This document shows positions 33,101 through 40,267 of a stretch of 64,000 bases of DNA, piece by piece. Every line of letters begins with the position of its first letter. Positions within the stretch are counted from its first letter, which is position 1. The notes below the pieces were generated by a model. That model saw only the letters and a list, made by a program, of their open reading frames with translations. It had not been told where the DNA came from and did no database searches. Location of the stretch: NCBI RefSeq assembly GCF_004886325.1, contig NZ_QXFN01000001.1, positions 682,001-746,000 of the forward strand, read 5' to 3'. This DNA comes from Cellulomonas telluris (GTDB lineage: Bacteria; Actinomycetota; Actinomycetes; Actinomycetales; Cellulomonadaceae). Both the position numbers and the translations under genes were made by a program.

Positions 33101-34555
33101 GCGCCCTCGTGGTCGCAGGACGAGCCGGGCACCGACGACGAGTCCCGGTCCTGGGCGGCCGCCGCCCCCGCGTCCGCCGGGTGGGGCGACCAGCCGCAGG
33201 ACGAGCGCGCCGAGGAGCAGGCGGCGCCCGCGGAGGAGACCTCGTCCTTCACGGCGTACAGCGGCTACTCCGGCTGGGCCGGCAGCGCCGACCGTCCGGC
33301 CCTCGACTACACGGCGCCCTACGTGCCGTTCGAGCGGACCCTCGACGAGACGCGTGCCTGGCACACGGGCGCGATCCCGGTCGTCCCGGAGCCGACGCAC
33401 ACCGAGCGCCCGACCCCGGAGCCAGTCCCCGCCCCCGTGGCGCAGGAGCTCCCCAGCCGCCGGTCCGTCGCCTCCGCCCTGCTGGAGGAGGACACGCAGG
33501 AGGAGCAGCCGGCACCGTGGGCGCCCGTGCCCGCCGCCGAGCGGCCCGCGCCGGCCGCCCCGGAGCAGCCCCTCTGGGCGCCCGCCCCGGCGCAGGAGTC
33601 GCCGTGGCAGTCGCCGCAGCAGCAGGACGACGCGCCGGCGGCCGCGGCGGCCGCACCCGCGGCGGCGCCGACCGAGGAGTGGCGTCCGGCCGCACCCGCC
33701 TGGAGCCGTCCGTCGCAGGGCTGGCAGGCCCCGGTGGAGCAGCCGACGCAGGTGTTCTCGCCGGTCGAGGCGGCCGAGGCCGTCGCACCGGCAGCCGAGG
33801 CACCGGCTCCGCAGGCGCCGGCTCCGCTCGCGCAGCGGCAGCCCGCCGCCCCCCAGGCACCCGCGTGGCAGGACGCGCCGGCCCCGGCCGCCGAGCAGGA
33901 CGCCCCCGACTTCGGTGACGTCGTGCGCGGCGAGGACGACCGGCCGAAGCGCCGCTGGGGCGCCTTCTTCAGCCGTCGCAAGGACGAGGACTCCGCCCCC
34001 GAGACGCCGCAGCCCACGGCGGGCGCGCCGGTCCGGTCCTCGGCCTGGGGGCCGGCACCGGCCCCCGCCCCGGCCCCCACGCCGGCCGAGAGCACGTGGC
34101 AGGCACCGGCCTGGGCGCCGCAGGCGCCGACCCCGGCGCCGGCGCAGGAGCAGCGGCCCGCCCCGTCGTGGTCACAGCCGGAGTGGTCGGCCCGTCCGGC
34201 GCCGTCCGCCCAGCCGCTGGCCGCCGTGCCCCAGCCGTCCGTCCCGCCGTCGGTCGCACCGCGCATCGGCACGCTGGACGACGAGGTCGCGGCGATGCTC
34301 GCGCTCCGCTCCGACATCCAGGAGCAGGCGCTGTCCGAGCTGAGCCAGCTCTCGGCGTACCGCCCCAGCGCCGTGGGTGCGGGGGCCGAGCGCCTCACCA
34401 AGCGTGTGCCGTCGGCCGTGCCCCCGGCTCCGGCACCGACCGAGGAGCGCCCCGTGCAGCGTGACGCCGATCAGCTGCGCTCGCGCCTCTCGAGCTTCCA
34501 GTCCGGCACGTCCCGCGGGCGGCGTGCCGCCGGCGACCCCGGCGGTGAGGCATGA
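30137..34555 (+). CDS. cvnA: Conservon sensor-kinase-like protein CvnA with a very long disordered tail
   Basis: The 1472-residue protein begins with a transmembrane helix (12-34), a nitrate/nitrite-sensing-like extracytoplasmic domain (about 45-295), a second helix (300-325) and a HAMP-like linker. A kinase-like core follows: FRLDHLATRMRRNAES near 441, HATPase N-box ELLENATVF near 512, and DQGLGMTD near 548. About 850 Pro/Ala/Glu/Trp-rich residues follow, including repeated EPWAPxQ units (about 900-995). Short conserved blocks close the protein (LDDEVAAMLALRSDIQEQ near 1378, and LRSRLSSFQSG). GGAGGAAAGG precedes the ATG. With CvnB-D it forms a membrane G-protein-like relay known from Streptomyces; its signal is unknown. 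Confidence 0.9.
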   Translation: MLRRLGIRAKVLAVLAVPVIVLLAAGSFISVEALSDLRYARATQTVVRTLDALTPLSAALQQERTLSLAGGDEQQLAAAREATDDALAATREVTAQIDLSQFPPNVVRDFQDTQTAFREGLPQLRERIDQSLNRTIIKNGFQQIIDGQLRVVEGVANALQDRQLAQYISANRETAVLVDALVSEYIAGVELLRATENSPAAARSFQSLYLATELARERARLAVANLGIEGLAVSSGDPSPQLLAQRALFTQGNTTAVTSIDPAAWTEQMTEQLEMLQGVTDGVLAAADEQAGAAVAGARDEALLTIAAVVLGVVASVLIASIVARGIVVPLRRLTSAAADVREQLPKLVEQVAVPGEHPAITLAPIPVTTQDEVGRLAQAFNAVNAQTVTVAQEQAALRGSIAEMFVNVARRDQVLLNRQLSFIDSLERAEEDPGTLANLFRLDHLATRMRRNAESLLVLAGIDSGRRLRDAMPLSDVIRTASSEIEQYDRVELDLQVDPHMLGFNALSAAHLIAELLENATVFSEPETPVVVTTGISGASVVVRITDQGLGMTDAEMEAANHKIASVSASDALGAQRLGLFVVGRLAQRLGAEVTLRKRASGTGTEALVLFPSTLFSANEVNGFGAPPAAPVQAAATPVAEIEAPAVREVDLTELTDGQTSLGLPRRRRADDSAATPVAASAPAAPRVPEDAPIPVPSVAPDALPTRSRKTFDENNIVLPVAPEATLAPELSASTGEWAPAVVAAPRSTGLPSRTRAATSAWAAPETQDEAPQAAPADPAARAGLFSGFRNREALAPAPEEQESAPAAFHVPGLVPDENEAPAASPAGSGWPVPSWQEPTQDAAPLPTRGGGLPSRTTAAPDEATSAIAPWAGESGERGQEPAQQPEQEQPEQEQPWAPAAEAQPWAPVQSEPWAPVQEESRQAEAWAPAQPEPWTPPQSDDRPWAQSEPWAPVQAESEPWAPAQAQSEPWAPAQAESEPWAPAHASAPSWSQDEPGTDDESRSWAAAAPASAGWGDQPQDERAEEQAAPAEETSSFTAYSGYSGWAGSADRPALDYTAPYVPFERTLDETRAWHTGAIPVVPEPTHTERPTPEPVPAPVAQELPSRRSVASALLEEDTQEEQPAPWAPVPAAERPAPAAPEQPLWAPAPAQESPWQSPQQQDDAPAAAAAAPAAAPTEEWRPAAPAWSRPSQGWQAPVEQPTQVFSPVEAAEAVAPAAEAPAPQAPAPLAQRQPAAPQAPAWQDAPAPAAEQDAPDFGDVVRGEDDRPKRRWGAFFSRRKDEDSAPETPQPTAGAPVRSSAWGPAPAPAPAPTPAESTWQAPAWAPQAPTPAPAQEQRPAPSWSQPEWSARPAPSAQPLAAVPQPSVPPSVAPRIGTLDDEVAAMLALRSDIQEQALSELSQLSAYRPSAVGAGAERLTKRVPSAVPPAPAPTEERPVQRDADQLRSRLSSFQSGTSRGRRAAGDPGGEA

Positions 34556-34640
34556 TCCGACCCAGCTCTCCCGGTGACGTCAGCGCCACCGTGACGCCCC
34601 AGCCCGCAGTCGGCCCTGACTGCACCATGAAGGAGGAAGT

Positions 34641-35090
34641 GTGACCGCGCTCAGCACCGAGGCAGCCAACTTCGGCTGGCTCCTGGACAACTTCGTCCGG
34701 ACCGTGCCCGGCACTCGCCACACGCTCGTGGTGTCGGCCGACGGTCTGCTCATGGCGATGTCCGAGCAGCTCGACCGCACCAGCGGCGACCAGCTCGCGG
34801 CCATCGTCTCGGGCATGTCGAGCCTGACCCGCGGCGCGTCGCGCCAGCTGCGTGCGGGGGAGGTGCGTCAGGCGATCATCGAGATGGACAACCTGTTCCT
34901 GTTCCTCATGAGCGTCTCGAACGGCTCCGTCCTCGCCGTGGTGGCGGAGTCGACCTGCGACGTCGGCCTCATCGGGTACGAGATGGCCATGCTCGTCTCG
35001 CGCACGGAGGCGACGCTGACCCCGCAGCTCATCTCCGAGATGCGCGGTCAGCTCCCCGTCGACGGCGCGACCCGGGCCCCGGTCGCCTGA
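34641..35090 (+). CDS. cvnB: Conservon roadblock/LC7 protein CvnB
   Basis: The 149-residue protein has a roadblock/LC7 (MglB-like) fold, which in conservons binds and modulates the GTPase CvnD. Typical segments are FVRTVPGTRHTLVVSADGL and SVSNGSVLAVVAE. GTG at 34641 has AAGGAGG seven bases upstream. It lies 85 bp after cvnA and 10 bp before cvnC. Small size and helix-strand pattern match the family. Confidence 0.93.
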   Translation: MTALSTEAANFGWLLDNFVRTVPGTRHTLVVSADGLLMAMSEQLDRTSGDQLAAIVSGMSSLTRGASRQLRAGEVRQAIIEMDNLFLFLMSVSNGSVLAVVAESTCDVGLIGYEMAMLVSRTEATLTPQLISEMRGQLPVDGATRAPVA

Positions 35091-35100
35091 GGCGTCGACG

Positions 35101-35478
35101 ATGAGCGAACACGTCGAGTACGAGGCCAGGACGGTCCGGCCCTACGCCGTGACCGGCGGCCGCGTGCGCTCGGCTCGCTCCGACCTGCCCCTCGAGGCGC
35201 TGGTCGAGGTCATGCCGGGCGCCGTGGCGAGCACGGGCCTGACACCTGAGAAGCGCGCGATCATCCAGCACGCGTCGGCCGGGTACATCTCGGTCGCGGA
35301 GCTGTCGGCGCTCCTCCACCTGCCGCTCGGAGTGGTCCGGATCCTCGTGTCCGACCTCACCGACGCCAACTACGTGCGTGTGCACACCTCTCAGCCGGTC
35401 GAGGTCAACACCGGTGAGTCCCCCGCCCTGTCCCTGAGCGTGCTGGAGAGTGTTCTCAATGGCATTTCCGCCCTCTGA
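35101..35478 (+). CDS. cvnC: Conservon DUF742 protein CvnC
   Basis: The 125-residue DUF742 protein has a winged-helix-like core: VRPYAVTGGRVR at the start, and STAGYISVAELSALLHLPLG-type helices recognised here as SVAELSALLHLPLGVVRIL. It is a constant member of the cvnABCD set, probably an adaptor between kinase-like CvnA and GTPase CvnD. Its 3' end overlaps cvnD by 20 bp, so translation is coupled. Confidence 0.92.
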   Translation: MSEHVEYEARTVRPYAVTGGRVRSARSDLPLEALVEVMPGAVASTGLTPEKRAIIQHASAGYISVAELSALLHLPLGVVRILVSDLTDANYVRVHTSQPVEVNTGESPALSLSVLESVLNGISAL

Positions 35479-36070
35479 CGCCGCCGTCGCCGCTCCGGCG
35501 GGGACCGCGGGCGCCGTTGCCCCCACCGTCGTCAAGATCGTCGTCGCCGGCGGGTTCGCCGTCGGCAAGACGACCTTCATCGGCTCCATCTCCGACATCG
35601 AGCCCCTCAACACCGAGGCCGCGATGACGGAGCACTCGGTCGGCGTCGACGACGCCGGCGGCGTGAGCGACCGCAAGACGACCACGACCGTCGCCATGGA
35701 CTTCGGCCGCATCGCGCTGCCGGGCCAGCTGTGGCTGTACCTGTTCGGCACGCCGGGCCAGGACCGCTTCCTCTTCATGTGGGACGACCTGGTGCGCGGC
35801 GCGATCGGTGCCGTCGTGCTCGTCGACACCGACCGCCTCGACCAGTGCTTCCCGGCCGTCGACTACTTCGAGAGCCGTGGCATCCCGTTCGTCGTCGGCG
35901 TGAACTGCTTCGACGGCATCGCGAAGCACCAGCTCGAGGACGTCCGCGAGGCCCTGGCCATCCCCGCCCACGTGCCGGTGCTGTACACCGACGCGCGGTC
36001 GCGTGCCGCGACCAAGCAGGCGCTCATCGCGCTCGTGCAGCTCGCCATGGAGCGTCTGCGCTCCCGGTGA
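35459..36070 (+). CDS. cvnD: Conservon small GTPase CvnD
   Basis: The 203-residue GTP-binding protein has a P-loop GGFAVGKTTF (residues 31-40), a G3-like FGTPGQDRF, and VNCFDG in place of the usual NKxD, as is normal for this family. A short Ala/Pro-rich N-terminus precedes the domain. ATG at 35459 is preferred over GTG at 35450 because GGAGAG lies eight bases upstream. It would act as the switch of the conservon, with CvnB as partner. Its stop overlaps the PIN-domain gene (GTGA). Confidence 0.92.
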   Translation: MAFPPSDAAVAAPAGTAGAVAPTVVKIVVAGGFAVGKTTFIGSISDIEPLNTEAAMTEHSVGVDDAGGVSDRKTTTTVAMDFGRIALPGQLWLYLFGTPGQDRFLFMWDDLVRGAIGAVVLVDTDRLDQCFPAVDYFESRGIPFVVGVNCFDGIAKHQLEDVREALAIPAHVPVLYTDARSRAATKQALIALVQLAMERLRSR

Positions 36071-36600
36071 CACCTGCGCCCCCGGACGGCCGGTTCCCTG
36101 CGGGGGGCCGGCCGTCCGCGTACCCAGGGCCCGCACCCCGCGGGACGGTCCCCTCGCCGCGGCCCGCGGCGGAGGCCGTGCCGCGTGCTCCGGTCGCCTA
36201 CGCCGACGGCTCGGCGCTCTCCCGGTACCTGCCGGGCGCGCCCGAGCGGGACGCCTGGACGAGGTGGGCCGGCCCTCGTGAGGCGGTGCTGGCCGTGTCC
36301 GTCGTGTCGCTCGTCGAGCTGCGGGTGACCGGCGTCCTGCTGGGGCACGACGCGCGCGTCGTCGCGCTCGACGCCGAGCTGCGGCTCGGGCTGGTCCGCC
36401 TGTCGGACCGGGCCGTCGAGCACGCGGCCCTGCTGCTCGACCGCCTGGCCCCGTTCGCGGCGCTCCACGTGGGCGCTGCGCGCGCCGAACCGGGCGTGCG
36501 CACGCTCGCGACGTACGACGCGGCGACCGCGGCCGCCGCGGCACGACTCGGTCTCGACGTCGTGACGCCGGGCCGTCCGGCAGGCTGGTGGACGTCCTGA
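36067..36600 (+). CDS. PIN-domain protein (VapC-like) coupled to the conservon
   Basis: The 177-residue protein has a Pro-rich N-terminus and a PIN ribonuclease fold from about residue 40. Acidic residues expected at the metal site are present: Asp in YADGSALSRYL, Glu in SVVSLVELRV, and Asp in LATYDAATAAAAARLGL. GTG at 36067 overlaps the cvnD stop. A start at GTG 36178, directly before the PIN domain, is also possible. VapC toxins need an antitoxin, and none is encoded beside it, so it may be a lone PIN nuclease linked to conservon signalling. That link is inferred from gene overlap. Confidence 0.75.
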   Translation: MTPAPPDGRFPAGGRPSAYPGPAPRGTVPSPRPAAEAVPRAPVAYADGSALSRYLPGAPERDAWTRWAGPREAVLAVSVVSLVELRVTGVLLGHDARVVALDAELRLGLVRLSDRAVEHAALLLDRLAPFAALHVGAARAEPGVRTLATYDAATAAAAARLGLDVVTPGRPAGWWTS

Positions 36601-36671
36601 GCACGGGCGTGCTGGGTCGGGACGAGCGCGGCGCCGGGGCACCCCTGCGCGACGCGCCGCCCCGGCGTGGT

Positions 36672-36677
36672 TAGCGT
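36672..36677 (+). promoter_or_regulatory. Leaderless -10 box (TAGCGT)
   Basis: TAGCGT ends six bases before the ATG at 36684. Confidence 0.6.
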
Positions 36678-36683
36678 CGGGGC

Positions 36684-37481
36684 ATGACCCAGATCGACCT
36701 CACGGCACGGACCGCTCTCGTCACGGGCTCCACGCAGGGCATCGGCGCGGCGATCGCCGCCGGGCTGGCGCGCGCGGGTGCGCAGGTCGCCGTCAACGGG
36801 CGGACGGCGTCGTCGGTGGACGCCGCGCTCGACCGGCTCCGCGCGGACGTGCCGGGGGCGGACCTCGTCGCCGCGCCGGGCGACGTGACCACCGAGGACG
36901 GCCTCGCCGCCGTGCGGGACGCCGTGCCGCACGTCGACGTGCTGGTCAACAACCTCGGCATCTTCGAGGCGCGTCCGGCGCTGGAGATCACGGACGACGA
37001 GTGGCGGCGCTTCTTCGAGGTCAACGTGCTCGCGGCCGTGCGCCTCACGCGCGCCTACCTGCCGGCGATGACCGCCCAGGGCTGGGGCCGGGTGCTCAAC
37101 GTGGCGAGCGACTCGGCGGTGGTCATCCCGGCCGAGATGATCCACTACGGGATGTCGAAGACCGCGCTGCTCGCGGTGTCGCGCGGGTTCGCGAAGGAGG
37201 CCGCGGGCACCGGTGTCACGGTGAACTCCGTGATCGCGGGCCCGACGCACACCGGCGGGGTCGAGGACTTCGTGTACTCGCTGGTCGACCGGGACCTGCC
37301 GTGGGACGAGGCCCAGCGCGAGTTCATGCGCCGGCACCGGCCGCAGTCGCTCCTGCAGCGGCTCATCGAGCCCGAGGAGATCGCCCACATGGTCGTCTAC
37401 CTCGCCTCGCCGCTGGCGTCGGCGACGACGGGCGGCGCGGTGCGGGTCGACGGCGGGTACGTGGACGCGATCCTGCCCTGA
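36684..37481 (+). CDS. Short-chain dehydrogenase/reductase
   Basis: The 265-residue classical SDR has the cofactor motif VTGSTQGIGAAIA, the structural VNNLGIF, and the catalytic YGMSK pair. Asn-Gly-Arg (VNGRT) after beta-2 suggests NADP(H). The sequence resembles the 3-oxoacyl-ACP-reductase-like oxidoreductases often annotated in actinobacteria, but the substrate is not predictable. The region between the active site and the C-terminus (DFVYSLVDRDLPWDEAQ) is longer than in FabG. It is a single-gene unit with its own leaderless promoter. Confidence 0.9.
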   Translation: MTQIDLTARTALVTGSTQGIGAAIAAGLARAGAQVAVNGRTASSVDAALDRLRADVPGADLVAAPGDVTTEDGLAAVRDAVPHVDVLVNNLGIFEARPALEITDDEWRRFFEVNVLAAVRLTRAYLPAMTAQGWGRVLNVASDSAVVIPAEMIHYGMSKTALLAVSRGFAKEAAGTGVTVNSVIAGPTHTGGVEDFVYSLVDRDLPWDEAQREFMRRHRPQSLLQRLIEPEEIAHMVVYLASPLASATTGGAVRVDGGYVDAILP

Positions 37482-37493
37482 GCCGCGGCCGCG

Positions 37494-37853
37494 TCAGGCG
37501 GACTCGGGCGCGTCCCAGTCGGTGAGGGCGACGGACCCCGCGAGGAGCGCGGTGCTCGTCAGCCACAGCGCCCGCGCCTTCGGCTCCTTCGAGATGCCGG
37601 TGAGGACCGGCAGGAGCACGTACAGCGGGTCGGACACCAGGTCGGCCGTGCGGTGGGCCCGCAGCGACAGCACCGGCTTGATGCCGAGCGGCGTGCGCGT
37701 GAGGGCGTTGACCACGGTGGCGACCGTGCCGAACGCGCCGAAGAACACCGTGGCCCGCGTGCTCATCCTCAGCACGTGCGGCACGGTGAGCAGGGCGCCC
37801 GCGACGCCGTAGTCGAGGGCGGCGTGGACGGTGGGGGAGATCGGCTTCATCAT
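37494..37853 (-). CDS. Small membrane protein of unknown function
   Basis: The 119-residue protein has three hydrophobic stretches (about residues 13-30, 34-50 and 70-110) with a conserved-looking HAALDYGVAGALL N-terminus and LSLRAHRTADLVSDPLYVLLP in the middle. I do not recognise a named family with confidence. The first ATG (37853) follows TAGCCT by six bases, supporting a leaderless start; a second ATG follows at once. It lies between the SDR gene (convergent) and the tRNA gene (divergent). Confidence 0.75.
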   Translation of the reverse strand: MMKPISPTVHAALDYGVAGALLTVPHVLRMSTRATVFFGAFGTVATVVNALTRTPLGIKPVLSLRAHRTADLVSDPLYVLLPVLTGISKEPKARALWLTSTALLAGSVALTDWDAPESA

Positions 37854-37859
37854 GCTTCG

Positions 37860-37865
37860 AGGCTA
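37860..37865 (-). promoter_or_regulatory. Leaderless -10 box (TAGCCT)
   Basis: TAGCCT on the minus strand ends six bases before the ATG at 37853. Confidence 0.6.
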
Positions 37866-37933
37866 GGAACCGCCTCGCCGCCCGCCACCCCAGGCGCGGA
37901 AGTGCCCGGCCCCGGTGTGGGAGACTGCCGCGC

Positions 37934-37952
37934 GCCGGTGCACCGCACCGGC
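37934..37952 (+). promoter_or_regulatory. Hairpin directly upstream of tRNA-Ser
   Basis: GCCGGTG (37934-37940) pairs with CACCGGC (37946-37952) over CACCG, two bases before the mature tRNA. It is probably part of the 5' leader removed by RNase P. Confidence 0.5.
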
Positions 37953-37954
37953 GA

Positions 37955-38044
37955 GGAGGGCTGGCTGAGCGGCCGAAAGCGACGGTCTTGAAAACCGTTA
38001 GCGCGGTGACCCCGTGCTCAAGGGTTCGAATCCCTTGCCCTCCG
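37955..38044 (+). tRNA. tRNA-Ser (anticodon TGA)
   Basis: A 90-base class II tRNA with acceptor stem GGAGGGC (37955-37961) paired to GCCCTCC (38037-38043), then the discriminator G. The anticodon arm is ACGGT-CTTGAAA-ACCGT with anticodon TGA at 37989-37991. A long variable arm (GCGCGGTGACCCCGTGC region) marks serine, and GGTTCGAATCC is the T arm. The CCA end is not encoded. Confidence 0.97.
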
Positions 38045-38067
38045 CCCGGCTGCCCGGCCGCGCCCTC

Positions 38068-38073
38068 TACCCT
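38068..38073 (+). promoter_or_regulatory. Leaderless -10 box (TACCCT)
   Basis: TACCCT ends six bases before the GTG at 38080 and lies 24 bases after the tRNA gene. Confidence 0.6.
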
Positions 38074-38079
38074 CGCGTG

Positions 38080-39132
38080 GTGCAGACACGGGTGGCGGCG
38101 TACGCGGTGGTCCTCGACGAGTCGGCGGACGAGCCCCGGATGCTGCTGGCGCACTGGGCGGCGGGGGACCGCTGGACGCTCCCCGGCGGAGGCATCGACC
38201 CGGGGGAGGACCCGGCCGACGCCGCCGTCCGCGAGGTCCGTGAGGAGACCGGGTACGCGGTCGTCCTCGACGGGCTGCTCGGCGTCGACTCGCACGTGGT
38301 CGCGGCGGCCGACCGGGTCGACGGCGTCGCGCTCGACGCGCACGGCCTGCGCCTGGTCTACCGCGCGCACGTCGTCGGCGGGTCGTTGGCGGTCGAGCGC
38401 GACGGGTCCTGCGACGACGCGGCGTGGGTGCCGCTGACGCAGGTGGACGCCCTGGCCCGGGTCCCGCTCGTCGACGCGGGTCGGCGGCTGGCGGGCCTGC
38501 CCGTGCCGCAGGCGCCCGCGGCACCCACCGGGGCGCCGAGCTCCGCGGCGCCGACCACTGCAGTGCCGACCACCGCCGCGTCGGCCACCGCCGCCTCGCC
38601 CACCGCCACGCCGCCCGCCCCGTCGCCCGGTGCCCCGGAACCGCTCGACCACGACGCGGCGGCGCGGATGTGGGCGGAGTACGCGGCCGCGCACCCGCAG
38701 GTCGCCGGCGACGAGTACGTCGTCGACCGGTTCGGCGACTCGGCGGCCCTGTCCGACGAGCTCCTCGGCGTCGTGCTCGGCGGGCGCAAGCGCGCGACGG
38801 CCGAGCTCGTCGCCGAGTTCGCCGCCCGCGGTGAGCCGCTGCCGCGCATCGGCGCGCACTGGGTGGCGTGTGACGGAGCGGGGCGCCCGCGCCTGGTGCT
38901 GCGCAGCACGGACCTGCGGATCGCGACGTTCGACGAGGTGGACGCGCAGTTCGCCCACGACGAGGGCGAGGACGACCGGACGCTGGAGTCCTGGCGGCGC
39001 GAGCACCGGCGCTACTGGGAGCGCACGTGCGCCGCGCGCGGTGCGGTGTGGTCCGGGTCCGACGAGATCGTGCTCGAGCGCTTCGCCGTCGTGTGGCCGC
39101 CCGAGCACGCGGACGGTGCCCGGCCGGCGTGA
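38080..39132 (+). CDS. Nudix hydrolase fused to an ASCH domain
   Basis: The 350-residue protein joins two domains. The N-terminal Nudix domain (about 1-140) has the complete box GGGIDPGEDPADAAVREV followed by REETGY, so it should hydrolyse a nucleoside diphosphate derivative. An Ala/Thr/Pro-rich linker (about 145-185) leads to a C-terminal ASCH-like domain (about 190-340) with LGGRKRATAELV, LVLRSTDLRI and the helix ESWRREHRRYWER. ASCH domains bind RNA or act as amidohydrolases on modified cytidine. The start follows TACCCT; a longer frame would run into the tRNA. The fusion suggests a nucleotide-repair or salvage role, which is inference. Confidence 0.82.
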   Translation: MQTRVAAYAVVLDESADEPRMLLAHWAAGDRWTLPGGGIDPGEDPADAAVREVREETGYAVVLDGLLGVDSHVVAAADRVDGVALDAHGLRLVYRAHVVGGSLAVERDGSCDDAAWVPLTQVDALARVPLVDAGRRLAGLPVPQAPAAPTGAPSSAAPTTAVPTTAASATAASPTATPPAPSPGAPEPLDHDAAARMWAEYAAAHPQVAGDEYVVDRFGDSAALSDELLGVVLGGRKRATAELVAEFAARGEPLPRIGAHWVACDGAGRPRLVLRSTDLRIATFDEVDAQFAHDEGEDDRTLESWRREHRRYWERTCAARGAVWSGSDEIVLERFAVVWPPEHADGARPA

Positions 39133-39183
39133 CGGTGGCCGTCCGCCCGGCGTGCCTCGGCGGTGCGAGCCGCGGCGAGCCGG

Positions 39184-39189
39184 GATCAT
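39184..39189 (+). promoter_or_regulatory. Possible leaderless -10 box (GATCAT)
   Basis: GATCAT ends six bases before the GTG at 39196; it fits the spacing but not the first T of the consensus. Confidence 0.4.
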
Positions 39190-39195
39190 GACGCC

Positions 39196-40164
39196 GTGAG
39201 CGACGACGCCCTCCCCAGCCCCGCCGCACCCGTGGAGCCCCTCCTCCCGTTCTCCGGCCTCCTGGCCATGCTCGAGCCCCTCGACGAGTTCCGCGGCGAC
39301 GGACCGTCGCCGGAGGAGGTGGTCGCGGCGTTCCCGCAGTGGGCGTCGGTCGACGTCGAGGACCTGACGGTCGACGGGCCGAACGGTCCCGTGGCGGCAC
39401 GGCTGTACCGGCCGGGCGGGCCGGACGCGGCCCCGCTCCGCGCCGGGTGCGTCTGGGTGCACGGCGGCGCGTTCGTCATGGGGACACTCGACATGGCGGA
39501 GTCGCACGCGGTGGGCCTGGCGCTCGCGCACCGCGGCGTCGCGGTCCTGGCCCTCGACTACCGCAAGGCGCTGCGCGGCGTGCGGCACCCGGTGCCCCTC
39601 GAGGACGTCGCGGCGGGGTGGGCGTGGGCCCGCGAGCACGCGGACGCGCTGGGCGTCGCACCCGACGACCTGCACCTCGGCGGAGCGTCCGCCGGCGGTG
39701 CGCTCGTCGCCGGGCTGACGCTGCGGCTGCGTGACCGGGGGGAGCCGCTGCCGCGGTCGCTCGTCCTCGCGTACACGGCGGTGCACGCGGGGCCCGTCGG
39801 CCCGCCGGAGGAGCTCGCCCGCATCCGCGCGGTGACCGGCGACGCCTTCGCCGACGACTTCATGGACGCGTGCTGCGCCAACTACGCGGGCCCCGCGATC
39901 GGTGACCCGTACGCGTTCGCGGCCAACGGCGACGCCACCGGTTTGCCGCCGACGCTCGTGCTCACGTGCGAGCTCGACGTGCTGCGGTTCTCGGCCGAGG
40001 AGTGGGCGAAGGACGCGACGGACGCGGGTGTCGACGTCGTGCTGGAGGACCTGCCCGGCGCCCGGCACGGCGTCCTGGACCAGCCGACCACGCCCCACGG
40101 CCGGGCGATGACGCAGCGCATCGGCGACTGGCTGCTCGCCCCGGAGCACCCTCACCGCGGCTGA
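39196..40164 (+). CDS. Alpha/beta hydrolase, HSL-type esterase/lipase
   Basis: The 322-residue protein belongs to the hormone-sensitive-lipase group of alpha/beta hydrolases. The oxyanion-hole motif is VWVHGGAFVMG. The nucleophile Ser lies in LGGASAGGALV. The acid is in CELDVLRFS, and the His is in PGARHGVLD. No signal peptide is seen, so it is probably cytoplasmic. It should cleave short-chain carboxylic esters. GTG at 39196 is chosen by the spacing to GATCAT. A terminator hairpin follows. Confidence 0.9.
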   Translation: MSDDALPSPAAPVEPLLPFSGLLAMLEPLDEFRGDGPSPEEVVAAFPQWASVDVEDLTVDGPNGPVAARLYRPGGPDAAPLRAGCVWVHGGAFVMGTLDMAESHAVGLALAHRGVAVLALDYRKALRGVRHPVPLEDVAAGWAWAREHADALGVAPDDLHLGGASAGGALVAGLTLRLRDRGEPLPRSLVLAYTAVHAGPVGPPEELARIRAVTGDAFADDFMDACCANYAGPAIGDPYAFAANGDATGLPPTLVLTCELDVLRFSAEEWAKDATDAGVDVVLEDLPGARHGVLDQPTTPHGRAMTQRIGDWLLAPEHPHRG

Positions 40165-40170
40165 CGCGGA

Positions 40171-40226
40171 CGACCCCGGACCTCGTCAGGTTCCGCACGG
40201 TCGGGTCCTGACGGAGTCCGGGGTCG
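40171..40226. terminator. Terminator between converging esterase and DUF1801 genes
   Basis: CGACCCCGGAC (40171-40181) pairs with GTCCGGGGTCG (40216-40226). An inner CGTCAGG/CCTGACG pair extends the structure. Confidence 0.8.
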
Positions 40227-40267
40227 TGGCCGGGGGCGCCGTCGTCGGCCCCGGCGGCGGGCAGCCG

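Noticed and set aside
37994-38080. Second tRNA or extended Nudix start at 38014
   Set aside because: The frame from 38014 overlaps the 3' half of tRNA-Ser; the leaderless GTG at 38080 is consistent with the Nudix N-terminus.
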